Positions 31,737 to 42,860 of a stretch of DNA of 64,000 bases are shown one piece after another. Every line of letters starts with the position of its first letter. Positions within the stretch are counted from its first letter, which is position 1. A program made the position numbers and the translations under genes. The notes beneath the pieces are model-generated. The model did no database searches, was not told the origin of the DNA, and saw nothing but the letters and a program-made list of their open reading frames with translations. Source of the stretch: Ichthyophis bannanicus (taxonomy: Eukaryota > Chordata > Amphibia > Gymnophiona > Ichthyophiidae). The stretch covers positions 722,189,828-722,253,827 of the forward strand of contig CM066036.1 of the NCBI GenBank assembly GCA_033557465.1, given 5' to 3'.

Positions 31737-32597
31737 TTATCCGGGTTGGGGGTACCCCACCCTCGCCCAACTAATAACTACAGCTCTGGACCCCGGACCT
31801 CCGGGATCCCGCCACCGGTTCAGGTGATCCCAGATCCCTGAACCGCCCCCCCCCCCCAAGCTGCGACCGGTGCACCTCCCGCCGGACACCTCCTCCACGG
31901 CCTCCTGCCAGTCATTAAGGAGCAAATCTAACCCAACCGGGGATAAATGCACCCCATCCGGGCGGTATAGACCTGCGCAAGAAACTTCCACCCAGGGATG
32001 TTGAATCTGACAACCCCCATGCTTCACCACCCAACGCCCAATCTGGTGATTAATCTTGGTTAACCTGCGAGACCATCGCCTCTGCTCCCCACAGGCCGGC
32101 CGTGGAATAATGTCCGACCATAGTAGCAAAACATCAGGGAACATCTTCAACACATCAGCCATGTCCCGTTGAGCAGCCCGAATCAGCTGCTTACATGTCC
32201 AGGACCCCAAATCATTGCCCCCGAGATGAATCAGCAGCAGCTTCGGCCATTCCTTCAAATGCCCATGGTGACACAGCAAGGGCAGGAGCTGCACCCAATG
32301 CAAGCCCTGCTTGCCCAGCCATAGAACCACCAGCTCCGCCGGATCCATCCCGAGATTGGGCCCATCGGTCGTACTGCTGCTCGCCATTCCACCCAATGCA
32401 TGAAGGAGTGGCCAATCAACCAGCATGTCCAAGGATGCCCATCTGCAACACAAAAGAACAGTTAGCAACCCCCCCAAACCCCTCGCAGTCCCCTCACAAA
32501 CGCACATAACCCAGAAACGCGTGTGAGCACCAATGGCCAATCCACTGAATCTCCCCCTGTGGCAATCCCCCTGCTGCAGCACTGGTAGCGGCTCCAA
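31737..32597 (-). pseudogene. Ngaro-3 SGNH hydrolase
   Basis: The domain spans roughly residues 55-220 of the open frame: ELVVLWLGKQGLHWVQLLPL, LLIHLGGNDLGSWTCKQLI (Gly-Asn-Asp block) and RPDGVHLSPVGLDLL (Asp and His block). At the place of the GHSFVHW nucleophile block of Ngaro-1 this copy reads DWPLLHA, so the catalytic Ser seems lost, by mutation or a local shift. A Gly-rich C-terminus runs into the 3' UTR. The N-terminal part overlaps the end of the recombinase frame. Confidence 0.72.
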
Positions 32598-33455
32598 TCC
32601 GAAAGGAATGCGGCGCGAACCCTGAGGGCTCCACCCTCACCCTTAGCAATGCCAACCGCAGGACCGCGGCAAACTGAAAACACGTCAGCGGGCTTGCATC
32701 CTCTTGCAAGAGCAACTGCCCCTCCCCCACCGGACGCACCCTCAAATATTCCATTACGGAAGCCACCGGGCAGGTCAGGGTGTTCCCAATTGCTCTCAAC
32801 ACCACCCAATGACCACAACCCCGCTGATCCGTTTTAGACCTTACCAGCAATATCCGGACCTCCCGGTCCCCCAAATACACGTGTTTCCTCCCCAAACCGT
32901 CCGCCAGCTGGCGTGAGGCTGCCACTATCTCCCCAACTCGGAAGGCACCAAAAAACGCCAGGCTGAACGCCGTCCGAAACAGGCTAACCTCATAAGAAGA
33001 AGCCGCGACCCATGGCAACACCGCAGAAAGTTGCGCCAGCAGCTCATGCGTAATAGGCCAGCAACCATCCCGTGGAGTCAGTGGGAATGCTCCCATCCCT
33101 GCAATAGCCTCCATGTCAGAAACCCCCCACCCTGGGAGCCCCAACCCACCGCCCGTGCAAAAAACGAAAATCCCGCCAAATGCGCCCGCACTGTTGCTTT
33201 GGACAACCCCTTTGCTTTTGCCGCTACCACATATTCAGCCATTAGAAAGTCGGACACCGGCCCCTCCCGCCACCCCTGAGTCACCAAGAAGCTGGCCACG
33301 TCGTCACTGCCACGCTGATACTTCAACCATGTCACCGGCGCCACCGACCGTTGCAACAGCTTCAGCATCTCCAACGGCCAAGCTGCCATAAGTCCTCCGG
33401 GACCTACGCACCTTCGGCATCCGCAGCTGGTGCCAATGTCCGGAACTGCTCCCAC
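32494..33455 (-). pseudogene. Ngaro-3 tyrosine recombinase
   Basis: The N-terminal frame (33,455-33,078) has SVAPVTWLKYQRGSDDVASF and TVRAHLAGFSFFARAVGWG. The C-terminal frame (33,144-32,494) has AFFGAFRVGEIVAAS (catalytic Arg), LVRSKTDQRG, PHSFRIGAATSAAAGG (His-x-x-Arg) and IGHWCSHAFLGYVRL (His/Trp and nucleophile Tyr). The two overlap, so one frameshift lies between 33,078 and 33,144. The gene start overlaps the RNase H end by about 50 nt. All catalytic residues are readable. Confidence 0.82.
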
Positions 33456-34110
33456 TGGAAACGAGAAAGAGCATCCGCAATGCCATTAGTGCTATCCGGG
33501 ATATGGCGATCCCTAACTAACACATTCAGCCGCAGACAAGCCAATACCACTGCCCTCATCAACGCCACTACCCGCAGACAATGCGGCATATAATTATTTA
33601 TTACACTAACCACCGCCTCATTATCGCATGACCATATCACCCTGCAATTCTGCAACCTGCCCAGCCACAGTTCTAACACCACAAGGAAAGGAAACAACTC
33701 CAAAAAAGTGATATTCGCCATTAAACCAATGTCCCTCCACGCCCCCCGAAGTAGATACCCAACCCACCAGCGCCAGCAGCATCCATGAAAAGCTGCAAAT
33801 CAACATTAGAAACCGCAGCCTCCATTAACACTAAGTTGAAGTCCTGCAAGAAAGCGTCCCACACACCTAAATCCGCCTGTATACTCCGCGACATCCTGAT
33901 CCGATGATGAGGCTTAACCACCCCCACCGTAGCCACCGCCAAGCACCGCAGGAACACCCTACCCATAGGTATCACCCTGCAAGCAAAATTCAGGGAGCCA
34001 ATTAAAGTCTGTAGTTCTCTCAAAGTGATCTTACGCGAGCTCAGCGCGGTGGCCACAAGCAACCGCAAATGCACCACTTTTGCCCCCCGGCAAACACGCC
34101 ACCATCGCAA
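33404..34110 (-). pseudogene. Ngaro-3 RNase H
   Basis: 34,110-33,721 has LQTLIGSLNFACRVIPMGRV and LQLFMDAAGAGGLGIYFGG (Asp). 33,721-33,404 has NITFLELFPFLVVLELW, IWSCDNEAVVSVINN and RHIPDSTNGIADALSRFQW. The frames meet near 33,721-33,740, where one shift lies. Confidence 0.8.
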
Positions 34111-35197
34111 CTGTATCCAACTGTATACCTAAAAAGGTGATGCTCGTAGCCGGACCCTCCATCTTCTCCCCCGCCAGCGGCACCCCCCACTCCCGCGCCA
34201 GTGACAAGAAACCATCCAACAACATCTAACATTGCAATGTCCGAGCCTCCCCCACAAACAAAAAATCGTCTAAATAATGCACGACATTCGCACAACCTAC
34301 TCTTTGCATCAAAGCCCAATTCAAAAAAGTGCTGAACACCTCAAAATATGTGCAAGAAATCGAGCATCCCATTGGCATACATTTGTCGTAATACCAGCCC
34401 CCCTCAAAACGAAATCCCAACAGCGGAAAAGCCGACGGATGAACCGGCAGCAACTGAAATGCCGATTAAATGTCCACCTTGGCCATCAGGCTCCCAGCTC
34501 CACAACGCCACAACAAGTCCACTGCAGTGTCAAAGGAAGCATAACGCACTGTACACCATTGTTTCGGAAATTGATCGTTGACCGACGACCCTACGGGGAA
34601 AGACAGGTTATGAATTAGCCTGTACTTCCCTGGCTCCTTTTTTGGAACAATACCCAAGGGAGACACCACCAAATTCGCAAACGGCCAACATGAAAATGGA
34701 CCAGCTAACCTGCCCAGCTCCTGCTCCTTATGAAATTTTGCCTGCACCACTTGGGGTAACCGTCTCACGGAAACCGCATTGTCCGCCCGCCCCGACCCCA
34801 CAGACCTCATCACCGGAATAAAAATGCCATCACAAAACTCCCCCGCTAGCACCCCCTGAGCCCTCTGACGCGGATAGCGCTGGAGCCAAGGCAGCATAGC
34901 CTCCAGCCGAATCGGCGTGGGAGCTCGCTCCCCCAAATCCACAATATTTGGAAGCCGCGGGGGGGAGGGGGGGGGCGGAGGCGACCCGCTTCGTACATTT
35001 GAGGGCAGAATGTCCTCCACCACAGACGGAACAAGCATGCCGGAACTTACAGTCGGGAAATAGACAGGACGACTTATTGAATCGCCAGCATATGTCCCCA
35101 GCGCCGCCACCCCCCAACTTCTGCAAACCGAATGCCCCTTCCTGAAGGGAACACCCCTTTTCTGCCATACCCACTCCCACCCCCTTTGCCCCCCCAT
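34111..35197 (-). pseudogene. Ngaro-3 reverse transcriptase
   Basis: The N-terminal part to 34,466 has APTPIRLEAMLPWLQRYP, VVSPLGIVPKKEPGKYRLIH, NLSFPVGSSVN and LMAKVDI. A TAA at 34,468-34,466 then replaces the Glu codon seen in Ngaro-2 (KVDIESAF). 34,453-34,226 has LPVHPSAFPLLGFRFEGG, CMPMGCSISCTYFEVFSTFL and NVVHYLDDFLFVGEA (YLDD kept). 34,225-34,111 has SITFLGIQLDT, with a shift before the RNase H. Besides the stop and one or two shifts the domain is complete. Confidence 0.83.
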
Positions 35198-35237
35198 GCC
35201 CCCCTAATCCTCCAACCCCACCGGTCCTGGCAGCCAT
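34830..35237 (-). CDS. Ngaro-3 zinc-knuckle segment
   Basis: About 135 residues, Gly- and Ala-rich at the ends. The middle is CWRFNKSSCLFPDCKFRHAC and then SVCGGGHSALKC, a Cys/His cluster that would bind zinc and probably nucleic acid. The same cluster is found in the left Ngaro-4 copy (52,706-52,903). It lies between gag and RT and overlaps the RT N-terminal frame. It may be part of gag or of a gag-pol readthrough. Confidence 0.6.
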   Translation of the reverse strand: MAARTGGVGGLGGHGGAKGVGVGMAEKGCSLQEGAFGLQKLGGGGAGDICWRFNKSSCLFPDCKFRHACSVCGGGHSALKCTKRVASAPPLPPAASKYCGFGGASSHADSAGGYAALAPALSASEGSGGASGGVL

Positions 35238-35261
35238 TTGGGTTAACTACAAACTAATGTC

Positions 35262-36482
35262 CTACGTCCCCCAGGACAACAACTTGTTTTCTTCCATCTT
35301 GTCCCGAAACTTTTCATCGTAGTTGATCCAAGCCCAACCCTCATGCGTCTGTGCAGCCTCCAAGATCGAATCAGCGTACGCAAGAAGCATCCCGTATTGT
35401 TCCGGAAAATTATGACCCCACACACTGGCCAGCCTCAAAAATGCCCTAATCCAATTCACCACATTACGGGTAACCCTCTTGATCCTGCCCGCCTTCTCGT
35501 CCTCCTTCCTCTTCTTGCGACTCTCACCCGACCGCCGTCTCCCCTCCAGCAACTGGAAAATGTCAATGTACTTCCTCTTCCGAATCTTCCTGCGCAAGGC
35601 CCACGGAACCCCTTCCCACAATTCTGAAAAGGACGCCAACATCGGAACGGACCCACACCCCTCCACTCTTGTGGCCGTGGGACCCGCTGCCCGGCCCTCT
35701 GCATCCTCCCCCGAAGTGTCCGTCGATGACTCACTGGACGAAGATGATGAAGTTTCTCCCCTACAATGCCGCTGACAATCATGCCACCACTTCCTCCGTG
35801 CCTTACCCCCACCGCACCCACTCAAAGCCCCTCCCTGTTCCTGACCCCCCACATCCCCGGTAGGCAACTCACCGGACCGCTCCACCGCCGCACTGGCCTC
35901 ATGTGTCCCAGCCATCTGATCTGTGGGAAGCTCCAACTCTTGCTCACTCCGCACTCCCTCCACACACTCCGTCCCCGCTGCCAGTCTTGGAGGTGGCCCA
36001 TCCGACCCGGTCGCCGCTCCACCTGGGCCTCCCCCGCCGAATCCACCGGGCACCTGCCAAGCCGCAGCCACCTGAGGTAAACAGAAGAAAACACAGAGGG
36101 CGGGGGGGGGCCACCCCAGACCAGAAGGGCTTCCATGCACCCAGCCAATCCACCCTGGATGTCTGCTGCCCCCCACCCCTCCAATACTCCCAGGCCAAAG
36201 GCCCCCCAGCCTGAAACAACCCCCCTTGACCAACCACCCCAAAACCTCCGGCCTGGTTAAACTGCCCCGCCGGGAAACCCCCCACTGGCCCACCTGCATC
36301 CTACCCCAGCCCCACCGAGCACTTACCCCCTGCTCCGCTTCCACCGCTCTCTCCACTGGCAGCGCAACCCCATCAGGGGCAAAGCGCAGCCACCCCCGGG
36401 GCCCACCTGCAGACTTCCCCTGTCCAGCGCCCAGGGCCTCGACCGGCCCAGTCTGCCCCCTACCCCCCAAGGGTGTCCTCAC
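35262..36482 (-). CDS. Ngaro-3 gag-like protein
   Basis: A 406-residue open frame. Residues 1-200 are Gly/Pro-rich and may be partly leader. Residues 225-275 are Ser- and acid-rich. Residues 280-405 are the conserved block: LASFSELWEGVPWALRRKI, KRKYIDIFQLLEG, VTRNVVNWIRAFLRLASVWG, YGMLLAYADSILEAAQTHEG and WAWINYDEKFRDKMEENKLL. That block recurs in both Ngaro-4 copies and, cut short, in Ngaro-1. By position it should be the structural protein that packages the element RNA. No database family can be assigned from sequence alone. Confidence 0.65.
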   Translation of the reverse strand: MRTPLGGRGQTGPVEALGAGQGKSAGGPRGWLRFAPDGVALPVERAVEAEQGVSARWGWGRMQVGQWGVSRRGSLTRPEVLGWLVKGGCFRLGGLWPGSIGGVGGSRHPGWIGWVHGSPSGLGWPPPALCVFFCLPQVAAAWQVPGGFGGGGPGGAATGSDGPPPRLAAGTECVEGVRSEQELELPTDQMAGTHEASAAVERSGELPTGDVGGQEQGGALSGCGGGKARRKWWHDCQRHCRGETSSSSSSESSTDTSGEDAEGRAAGPTATRVEGCGSVPMLASFSELWEGVPWALRRKIRKRKYIDIFQLLEGRRRSGESRKKRKEDEKAGRIKRVTRNVVNWIRAFLRLASVWGHNFPEQYGMLLAYADSILEAAQTHEGWAWINYDEKFRDKMEENKLLSWGT

Positions 36483-37140
36483 CCTGCCCCTCCCCTTCCC
36501 CGGGGTCCCTCCGCCTGAGGTGCCCCCCAGGAGTCACCGGAGCCCCCCTCACGCCCCCTCTTCTTCCACTAACCCGCCCACGCAAGGCCCCAATCCCCCT
36601 CTGAGAAGCACCAGCAGAGCGCTGCCTGGAGCCCCCCCCCCTCCTTCCCCTTCCAACACACCTTGCCTTACCAGGATGAGCTGGCATCGCTACTCACCCT
36701 GCTCACCACAGAAACCAGTTGCAAGCCACCACTTGGTCTTTATTGCTAGCTGCCTCCGATGCTCCGGTCCTCCGTCAGTCGCTCCCCACTCCACCTGCCG
36801 ATCAGCCTACCGGAGCCGCCAATGCCGCCTCAACACCAGACACGCTACCCAAAAAACACCAAAAATCACAGCCACGCGACGTCCACGTCTGCCTCCCCCA
36901 GCCCTGCGCGCCCGAATGAGAGGCGCACTGGCACTCGCTCCCGCTTCCTCCTCCCACCCCCTTGCTCTCTTAGCTCCGATTGGCTCCCGCCGCTGCCACT
37001 CCGCCGCGGGAGCCAATCGATTCAAATGATGCCGTCCCGGCCTCCCGACATGCCTCCGGCCCCCGTGGCACGAAAGGGACGCCACGCGCCGCCGGCCTGG
37101 TTACTGCCGGCCGGGCAGGTACAGGCCCTGCGGCCTCCTA
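36483..37140 (-). repeat. Ngaro-3 5' end with conserved hairpin
   Basis: GC-rich leader. It holds TTGGCTCCCGC and GCGGGAGCCAA (about 36,978-37,017) as an inverted pair, and ends CTGCGGCCTCCTA. This corresponds to the A repeat of Ngaro-1 and is the likely promoter end. Confidence 0.6.
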
Positions 37141-37145
37141 ATTCC

Positions 37146-37659
37146 ATACTCACTCACATACTATTCCTACATCAGCAGTCCCATTTTTCAGGACACAAGA
37201 ATTGTTATGGTCCCCTAGTTTAGCTCCTTTAGCACAAACAGCAAATGTCAGCATGGCCACAATAATCACTATTGTTCTTCTTAATATTTCTTTCAGAGTA
37301 GTTATTAATGCCTCTTTAGCTTACAAGATTCCCACACCTCTGAGTTCTATTATTTATTAATGCATCTTGTGCTGTTTTTCCATACTGCAGTCTACCAGTT
37401 TAGAACAGACTAGACACCACCTTTAAACAAACACAGCAGAATATTATCTAAGCACTGGCCTTATTCGATGTCTCCGGCAGGTATAACGGGCATGTCTGCG
37501 TGGTCCTCTCAAAACGTTCCCCGTGGCAAACCATGTCCCCGCTTTATCTCTCCTGGATCTGTTCTGAGATCCCTGTGCTAGCAAGATAAACATCCATGGG
37601 GGCTATGTACCACAATATGCTCGTAGACCTTTTTGGGAGATGAACGTCCCCAGCACACG
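37146..37659. other. Intergenic DNA, no gene seen
   Basis: Nothing recognised. A CpG-bearing patch lies at 37,460-37,560. Confidence 0.45.
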
Positions 37660-38955
37660 TACAAAGCATATTCAATTTCTGGAATGACCTATTAAGTGCA
37701 TAACTGCACTTGTCCACATTAAATTTCATCACCATTTGGATTCCCAGTTTCCCAAGATCCTTTTGCAATTTTTCACAATCCTTTTATGATTTAAAAATGT
37801 CATTAATTTTGTGTCATTGGCTAATTTGATCACCTCACTCATCTTTACTGTATCTTTTGCAGTTTGTTTTATTTTATTTTGTTTTAATAAATTGTTCAGC
37901 TACTGGTGATCAACAAGGATCTGGATGAAGCTTAGTAAATGTCTTGGATAGCATACATAGAGATGGTTTCTTAGAACCTCTGGCACAAGAACGTGGCGAA
38001 AGAAAAACCTTTGGAGTAAATCTCTACAGCAGGAGTCAATAGATATACAAGGCAAAAAATCTAGCTGCAGACCAGATATTCTTTAGGCCAAATAGGAAAC
38101 AAGAAGGAAGACTGCCAACAGAGTTAAGAGCAGGCAGGCTAGAGCAAGTTTCCATGGAGAAGCGATGCTGTTCTGCAAGATGCCTGCTTTTTAAACCCAA
38201 TGTTATTGGTTTGAGGCCAGCCTGTGACAAAACTTCAGAGGAAAATTAATTTTAGATTTTTTGGTGTCTTTTTCAGACTAAAAACAATATGAAACAAAAT
38301 AGGAAATTTTGTTGATATCGCCCATGTTGTTTCACGTGAATGCACTTCCCTAGTCATTTATAAATGTGCTAAAAAGTAGTGATTCCAGCACAGATCCCTG
38401 TGTACTCATGTTCATCTTTCTCCATTGAGAAAATTCATAATTTAGCCCCTATTTTTTAACTCATTCCCAATCCATAATAGAATACTGTTCCTACTTCATG
38501 ATGTTTTAATTTCTTCAAGAGTCTCTCATGAGGGACCTTGCCAAAGGTTTTCTTAAAATCCAGATACATTATGTCCACCTGTTCACCTTTATCTACCTGT
38601 CTATTCACACCTTCAAAAAATGTAGCAGGTTGGTGAGGCAATACTCTTCTTTGCTAAATCCATATTAGCTTTGTCCTATTAAACTATGATGATCAATAAG
38701 TTCAGGAATTTTGTTCTTTATAATGGTTTCTTCCATTTTGCCTGTCACTGATGTCAGGTTCTCTGGTCTGTAGTTTCCTGACTCACCCCTAGAAAGCTAC
38801 TCTTCAATCTTTAGATACTATAGACAATTTTAGAGCTAATTTATAAATTACTAGTAGTAAGTCTATAATTTCATTTTTTAGTTCTTTCAGCACTCTGAGA
38901 TGTATGCCATCCAGTCTAGGTATTTTGCTACTCTTTAGTTGTAAATTTGCCCTTT
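37660..38955 (-). pseudogene. CR1 LINE RT fragment, interrupted
   Basis: In sense: 38,950-38,804 has SSKIPRLDGIHLRVLKELK. 38,641-38,456 has FFEGVNRQVDKGEQVDIMYL and FGKVPHERLLKKLK. After a gap at about 38,355-37,855 of unrelated AT-rich sequence, 37,800-37,700 codes [10 protein letters not shown]. This is the same order as in the CR1 at 10.8-13.4 kb, but far more decayed. Confidence 0.75.
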
Positions 38956-38959
38956 TACA

Positions 38960-39173
38960 TCTTCCAGTTTCATCAAGACTCAGGATTAATCTAAGGAAAT
39001 ATCTCTTTATGGAAGGGGTAGTGGATGGATGAAGTAACCTCCCAGAGGAGGTGGTAGAAAAGTGTACTGTATCTGAATTCAATAAAGCATGGGACCCAGA
39101 TGATTTCTTTGAGAAAGGAAGGGACTGTATAACTTAGAAGTTGGTATGGACAGGCAGACTTGATAGGTCATAT
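38960..39173 (+). mobile_element. CR1-like LINE 3' end, interrupted by a MITE
   Basis: Plus strand, C-terminal coding relic with GGAGGTGGTAGAAAAGTGTA and CAATAAAGCATGGGAC, then the tail AGGCAGACTTGATAGGTCAT. The tail resumes after the MITE at 39,655 (GGTCTTTATCTGCCATAATT). Confidence 0.7.
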
Positions 39174-39652
39174 GGGACCCAATTTTCAACTGGGCAGGCT
39201 ATGCACCATTATGACTCATAGCCCTGTCTGCTGACCCTTAAACCTGGATATTCAATGCTGCAGTAATGGCATTGAATATTTGGGTTTGGCGCCGAGTCGA
39301 TTCACCCATAGAGCCTAACCGGGTAGCAGCGATATTGGACCGTTGTCTGGTTAGCATCCGCGAATTAAACTATGTGATCCAAAAGCTGCCCTAGTTTTAG
39401 GCATGAATCGCTAACTAGATGGTAGTTCAATATCACCATTACCCAGTTAGCAGCAGTCACCACCTTCGTTCTGCCCCAGAATACCCCCAACACACCCCGA
39501 TGCTAACCAGATAGCAGTGGGGCATATAGGGGACTTAGATGGGGATATTCAATGGCACTAACCATGTATGTGCCATTGAATATTCCCATCTAAGGTATTT
39601 ACATGGTTTACTAGGCTGTAAACCGCATAAGTGCCCTTCGAATACTGGGCCC
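39174..39652. mobile_element. MITE inside a CR1 tail
   Basis: Ends GGGACCCA (39,174) and TGGGCCC (39,652) are inverted. The element splits a CR1 3' tail whose two halves join at GGTCATAT/GGTCTTTA. At most 2 bp (AT) are duplicated, so the superfamily is left open. The interior has repeated words such as GATATTCAATG and its complement. Confidence 0.7.
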
Positions 39653-39699
39653 ATGGTCTTTATCTGCCATAATTTTCTGTTTTTCTATGTTTTTATGAA

Positions 39700-40429
39700 A
39701 GCTGCTCATCATGAAATATTGCAATTCTTCTTCTAAAATTAGCAAATTTACACATTAATAGTGGAATAGTTTGCATTATTGCAAAACATACCTTAGTTGT
39801 GTTTCATCATGCAAAGTGCCATTTTCAACAGTTTGGAGTTTTTTTGTAATCTTAGTACATGTTCATTAATTGTCTATTCAAATTCAATATTCTTTTTGTT
39901 CCTCAGTAAGAGCTAGCAGATGAATACAGAAATTTTCTCTCATTCCTCTTTTATTATTTTTTTGTTTAAAACTACTTAGAAAACAGATCTAAAAATCATC
40001 GTATGCCCCTATTCATATGTTCCTAAAACAATGTCCAACACTGCTTCATTGTAATAGGTAAACAGATGGGAAAATGATGAACAATTGTCTCCGCAAAACG
40101 TTCATGAAAGCTTGTACTTCAATTTGTTCTGAATTGAGATTAAATTCATTTTTAATGTTTTTGCTCATATCCATTGAGTTTCTAACTTATTCTTGCTGAA
40201 CAGATATCACATGACTTTCTAAAGAAATCAAATTATAAAATCTATTAATTAGGAGGTGCTAAGCATGCTAAACTCCCTAGCATTAAATATTATGCTTAGA
40301 TATCTATGGTACCAAGATGTCATTATTTAAAGGGACTTAAATGGTTAGCATGTGTGCCTTATTTGACATCTTGACTCCTAGTGGCAATAATGCCTCTAGA
40401 GGAAGTAGGGGATTATTAAATCCATACTT
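39700..40429. other. AT-rich intergenic DNA
   Basis: No gene or repeat recognised. Confidence 0.45.
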
Positions 40430-41060
40430 GAAAAACCAGGCCTCTCTCATAATAAATTTTAGAGCTTTCAGCATTTGCCAAATCTACCTTTTCTCATGAA
40501 GATCATTGAAAGGTTGTCTTGCACGATCTTAGGAATCTTTGTGAGGATAATATGTTGTTAGGCATTAGACCAACTGTATTTAGGACATATAAGAGTGCGG
40601 AAATGGTGTTGATTGAATACTGGACTATCTTTGACATTTTTGGATAGTGGATGACATGCAGAGCTGGCCCCTTTGGATCTACGTACTGCATTTGACATTA
40701 TTGATTAAGGTATGCTATTGTGGAGATTAGCTGAGATAAGTATTAATGGGGGTCCTTAGTACTAGTTTACCTCTGTCTTAGGAAAGCTAACGCAATATGC
40801 ATGGTTTGCAGAGAAAATACTGAGGACATACTCAGTAATCTATGGTGTTGCACTAGCGCCTTTTCACTTCCATCTTATCTGTAACCTTTGTTTACATCTT
40901 CGATTAAACTTAATCAGGAATATGATGCATCATTACTTTGCTGAATTAATGGGAGAAAACTGTGGGGCTTGTATACAAAATTGTCTTGATGCAGTTGTGG
41001 GAAGGATAAATACAAACTATCTGATTGCATGATCTGTCAGAGATCCATCACAGACTTTAA
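40430..41060 (+). pseudogene. Very old L2/Rex-like LINE RT relic
   Basis: Frame-corrected reading gives NLPFLMKIIERLSCTIL near 40,475 and DLRTAFDIID near 40,680, which are the RT blocks around YRPISNLPFLSKIIE and the catalytic-Asp block [12 protein letters not shown]. Stops fill all frames. It is much older than the other LINEs here. Confidence 0.5.
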
Positions 41061-41084
41061 AGATGACATTAATATTTAGTTGGA

Positions 41085-41524
41085 GTTCTGGATACAAGGA
41101 TTATGGACAGGGCCAGCCCAAGGGTTTCTGCCACCCCAGGGAGAAGATCCTGCCCTGCCACGCCCCACCACCATTGCCATCGCCCCCCTGCCACACCATT
41201 TTCTGTGGGGGTGAGGCTGGTGACATGACTCTGTTTTGAAAGTGGCAGTTCTGTGCTGCCACTTCAGTGTACTAGCAGGCCACATGCTTCGGCACCTGCA
41301 CGCACACTCATAACCTGCTCCTCCTTCCCCTCTCTGATAGGAAGTTGCATCGGGGGGGGGGGGTAGGAGTAGCAGGCTATGTTTTTTGAATCACGGCTGC
41401 TGAAGCACATGGCCTGCTGTAGGCAATAAAGTGGTGGCACAAAGCTGCACTTTAAAAAATCATGGGGTGCCACCCACCGGGATCTGCTCTCTAGGCTTCC
41501 GCCTAGTGTACGGGCCAGCCGATT
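41085..41524. other. Unclassified repeat-like DNA
   Basis: GGGCCAGCC occurs in direct orientation near 41,110 and 41,515, bracketing a GC-richer interior with a G11 run near 41,351. It may be a decayed DNA transposon. Confidence 0.35.
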
Positions 41525-41683
41525 GTGGAGATCATTTAGGAAGCCATATTTACGCTTTGGATGTCTGAAAATAGGTATAGAGATATCTAAAGTACAGACA
41601 TGTTTCCAGAAGCATTTTAGAAGCCAGGTCTGTGGACATCCAAGTCTGAATGGAGGTGTGGTGGAGGCATGGCTAGGACAGAA
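41525..41683 (+). repeat. Copy of the unclassified repeat of 24 kb
   Basis: GGTATAGAGATATCTAAAG, AGCATTTTAGAAGCCAG and GGACATCCAAGTCTGAATGG match the minus strand of 24,740-24,870. Confidence 0.55.
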
Positions 41684-42860
41684 ACATAGAAACATGATGG
41701 CAGAAAAAGACCACATGGCCTATCTAGTCTGCCCTTCCATATCACGCACTACAGTAGTCCCTTTTTTTTACTTTAGAGATCCTCTGTGTTTGTCCCATGC
41801 TTCTTTGAATTCAGATACTGTCCTCATCTCTACCACCTCCACTGGGCAACTATTCCACAGATCTACCACTCTTTCCGTAAAGAAATATTTCCACATATTA
41901 CTCCTGAATCTATCCCCTTTCACCCTCATACCATTTCCCCTCATAGCAGAGCTAGCTTTCAATCAAAAGAAGCTCTTCTCCTGTGCATTTATGCCATGGA
42001 GGTATTTAAACGTCTCAATTATATCACCTCTATCCCCCCTTTCCTCTAAGGTGTACATATTAAGATCCTTAAGTCTGCCCTCATATGTTTATAATGAAGA
42101 CCACTAACCATTTTAGTAGCCACCCTCTGCACTGACTCCATCCTATTTATATCCTTTTGAAGGTGTGATCTCCAGAATTGCACACAATACTCCAAATAAG
42201 GTCATACCAAGGACTTATATAGAGGCACTATCATCTATTTTTTCCTACTGGCCAATCCTCTCCTTATGCACCCAAGCAACCTTCTAGCTTTTGCTGTCAC
42301 CTTTTCTACCTGTTTAGCTACTTTAAGATCATCAGACACAATCACGCCTAGGTCCTTCTCTTCTTTTGTAGACAGAAAACAACACCCCTTATACTGTATT
42401 GCTGTCTTGGATTGCTGCAGCCCAAATGCATCACCATGCATTTTTTAACATTAAATCTCAGCACCCAAATTCTAGACTATTCTTCAAACTTAGCTAGATC
42501 CCTCCTCATGTTCTCTATACCTTCCTGGGTGTCTACTCTATTGCAGCTTTTGATATCATCCGCAAAGAGGCAAATATTATCTGACTGCCCTTCTGTAATA
42601 TCACTAACAAAGATGCTAAAAAGAATCAGACCAAGGACAGATCCCTGTGGCTCTATACTGATAATCTCCTTCTTCTCAGATTAAGCTCAATTTACTTGTA
42701 CCTTTGGCGCCTCCCACTCAACCAATTTCTTACCCAAGCAGTAACTTTTGGGTCAATCCCTAGGGTACTTAGTTTGTTTATAAGTCACCTGTGTGGAACG
42801 GTGTGAAAGTCTTTACTGAAATCTAAATATGCCACCAGCCTGTAGTTTGCAATCACATCC
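41684..42860 (-). pseudogene. CR1/L3-type LINE RT, 3' half
   Basis: In sense: an RT block EPQGSVLGLILFSIFVSD, then ICLFADDIKSCN with the catalytic Asp pair (about 42,590-42,540). Then [20 protein letters not shown] (about 42,350) and a C-terminus around YFFTERVVDLWNSCPVEVVE (about 41,880-41,830). The 3' tail is CCATCATGTTTCTATGTTTC. It belongs to a different subfamily from the CR1 at 10.8 kb. Several stops and shifts. Confidence 0.78.

Larger units (their letters stand above)
31446..37140 (-). mobile_element. Ngaro-3: near-complete tyrosine-recombinase retrotransposon
   Basis: A 5,695-bp element. On the plus strand it runs from TTAACC to CCTCCTA, the same two words that meet at the B1/A2 junction of Ngaro-1. 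It is flanked by ATTCC on both sides (31,441-31,445 and 37,141-37,145). In sense the order is 5' region with the GGCTCCC hairpin, gag, zinc knuckle, RT, RNase H, tyrosine recombinase, SGNH hydrolase and 3' UTR with AATAAA. All modules are present, but frames are broken. It lacks the A2-B2 part seen in Ngaro-1. Confidence 0.85.

Noticed and set aside
35766..37029. Plus-strand Pro/Ser-rich frames of up to 267 codons
   Set aside because: They are antisense to the Ngaro-3 gag and leader, are low-complexity and have no family motif.
41076..41524. hAT MITE bounded by GGGCCAGCC
   Set aside because: The two words are in direct, not inverted, orientation, and no matching ends or duplication were found.
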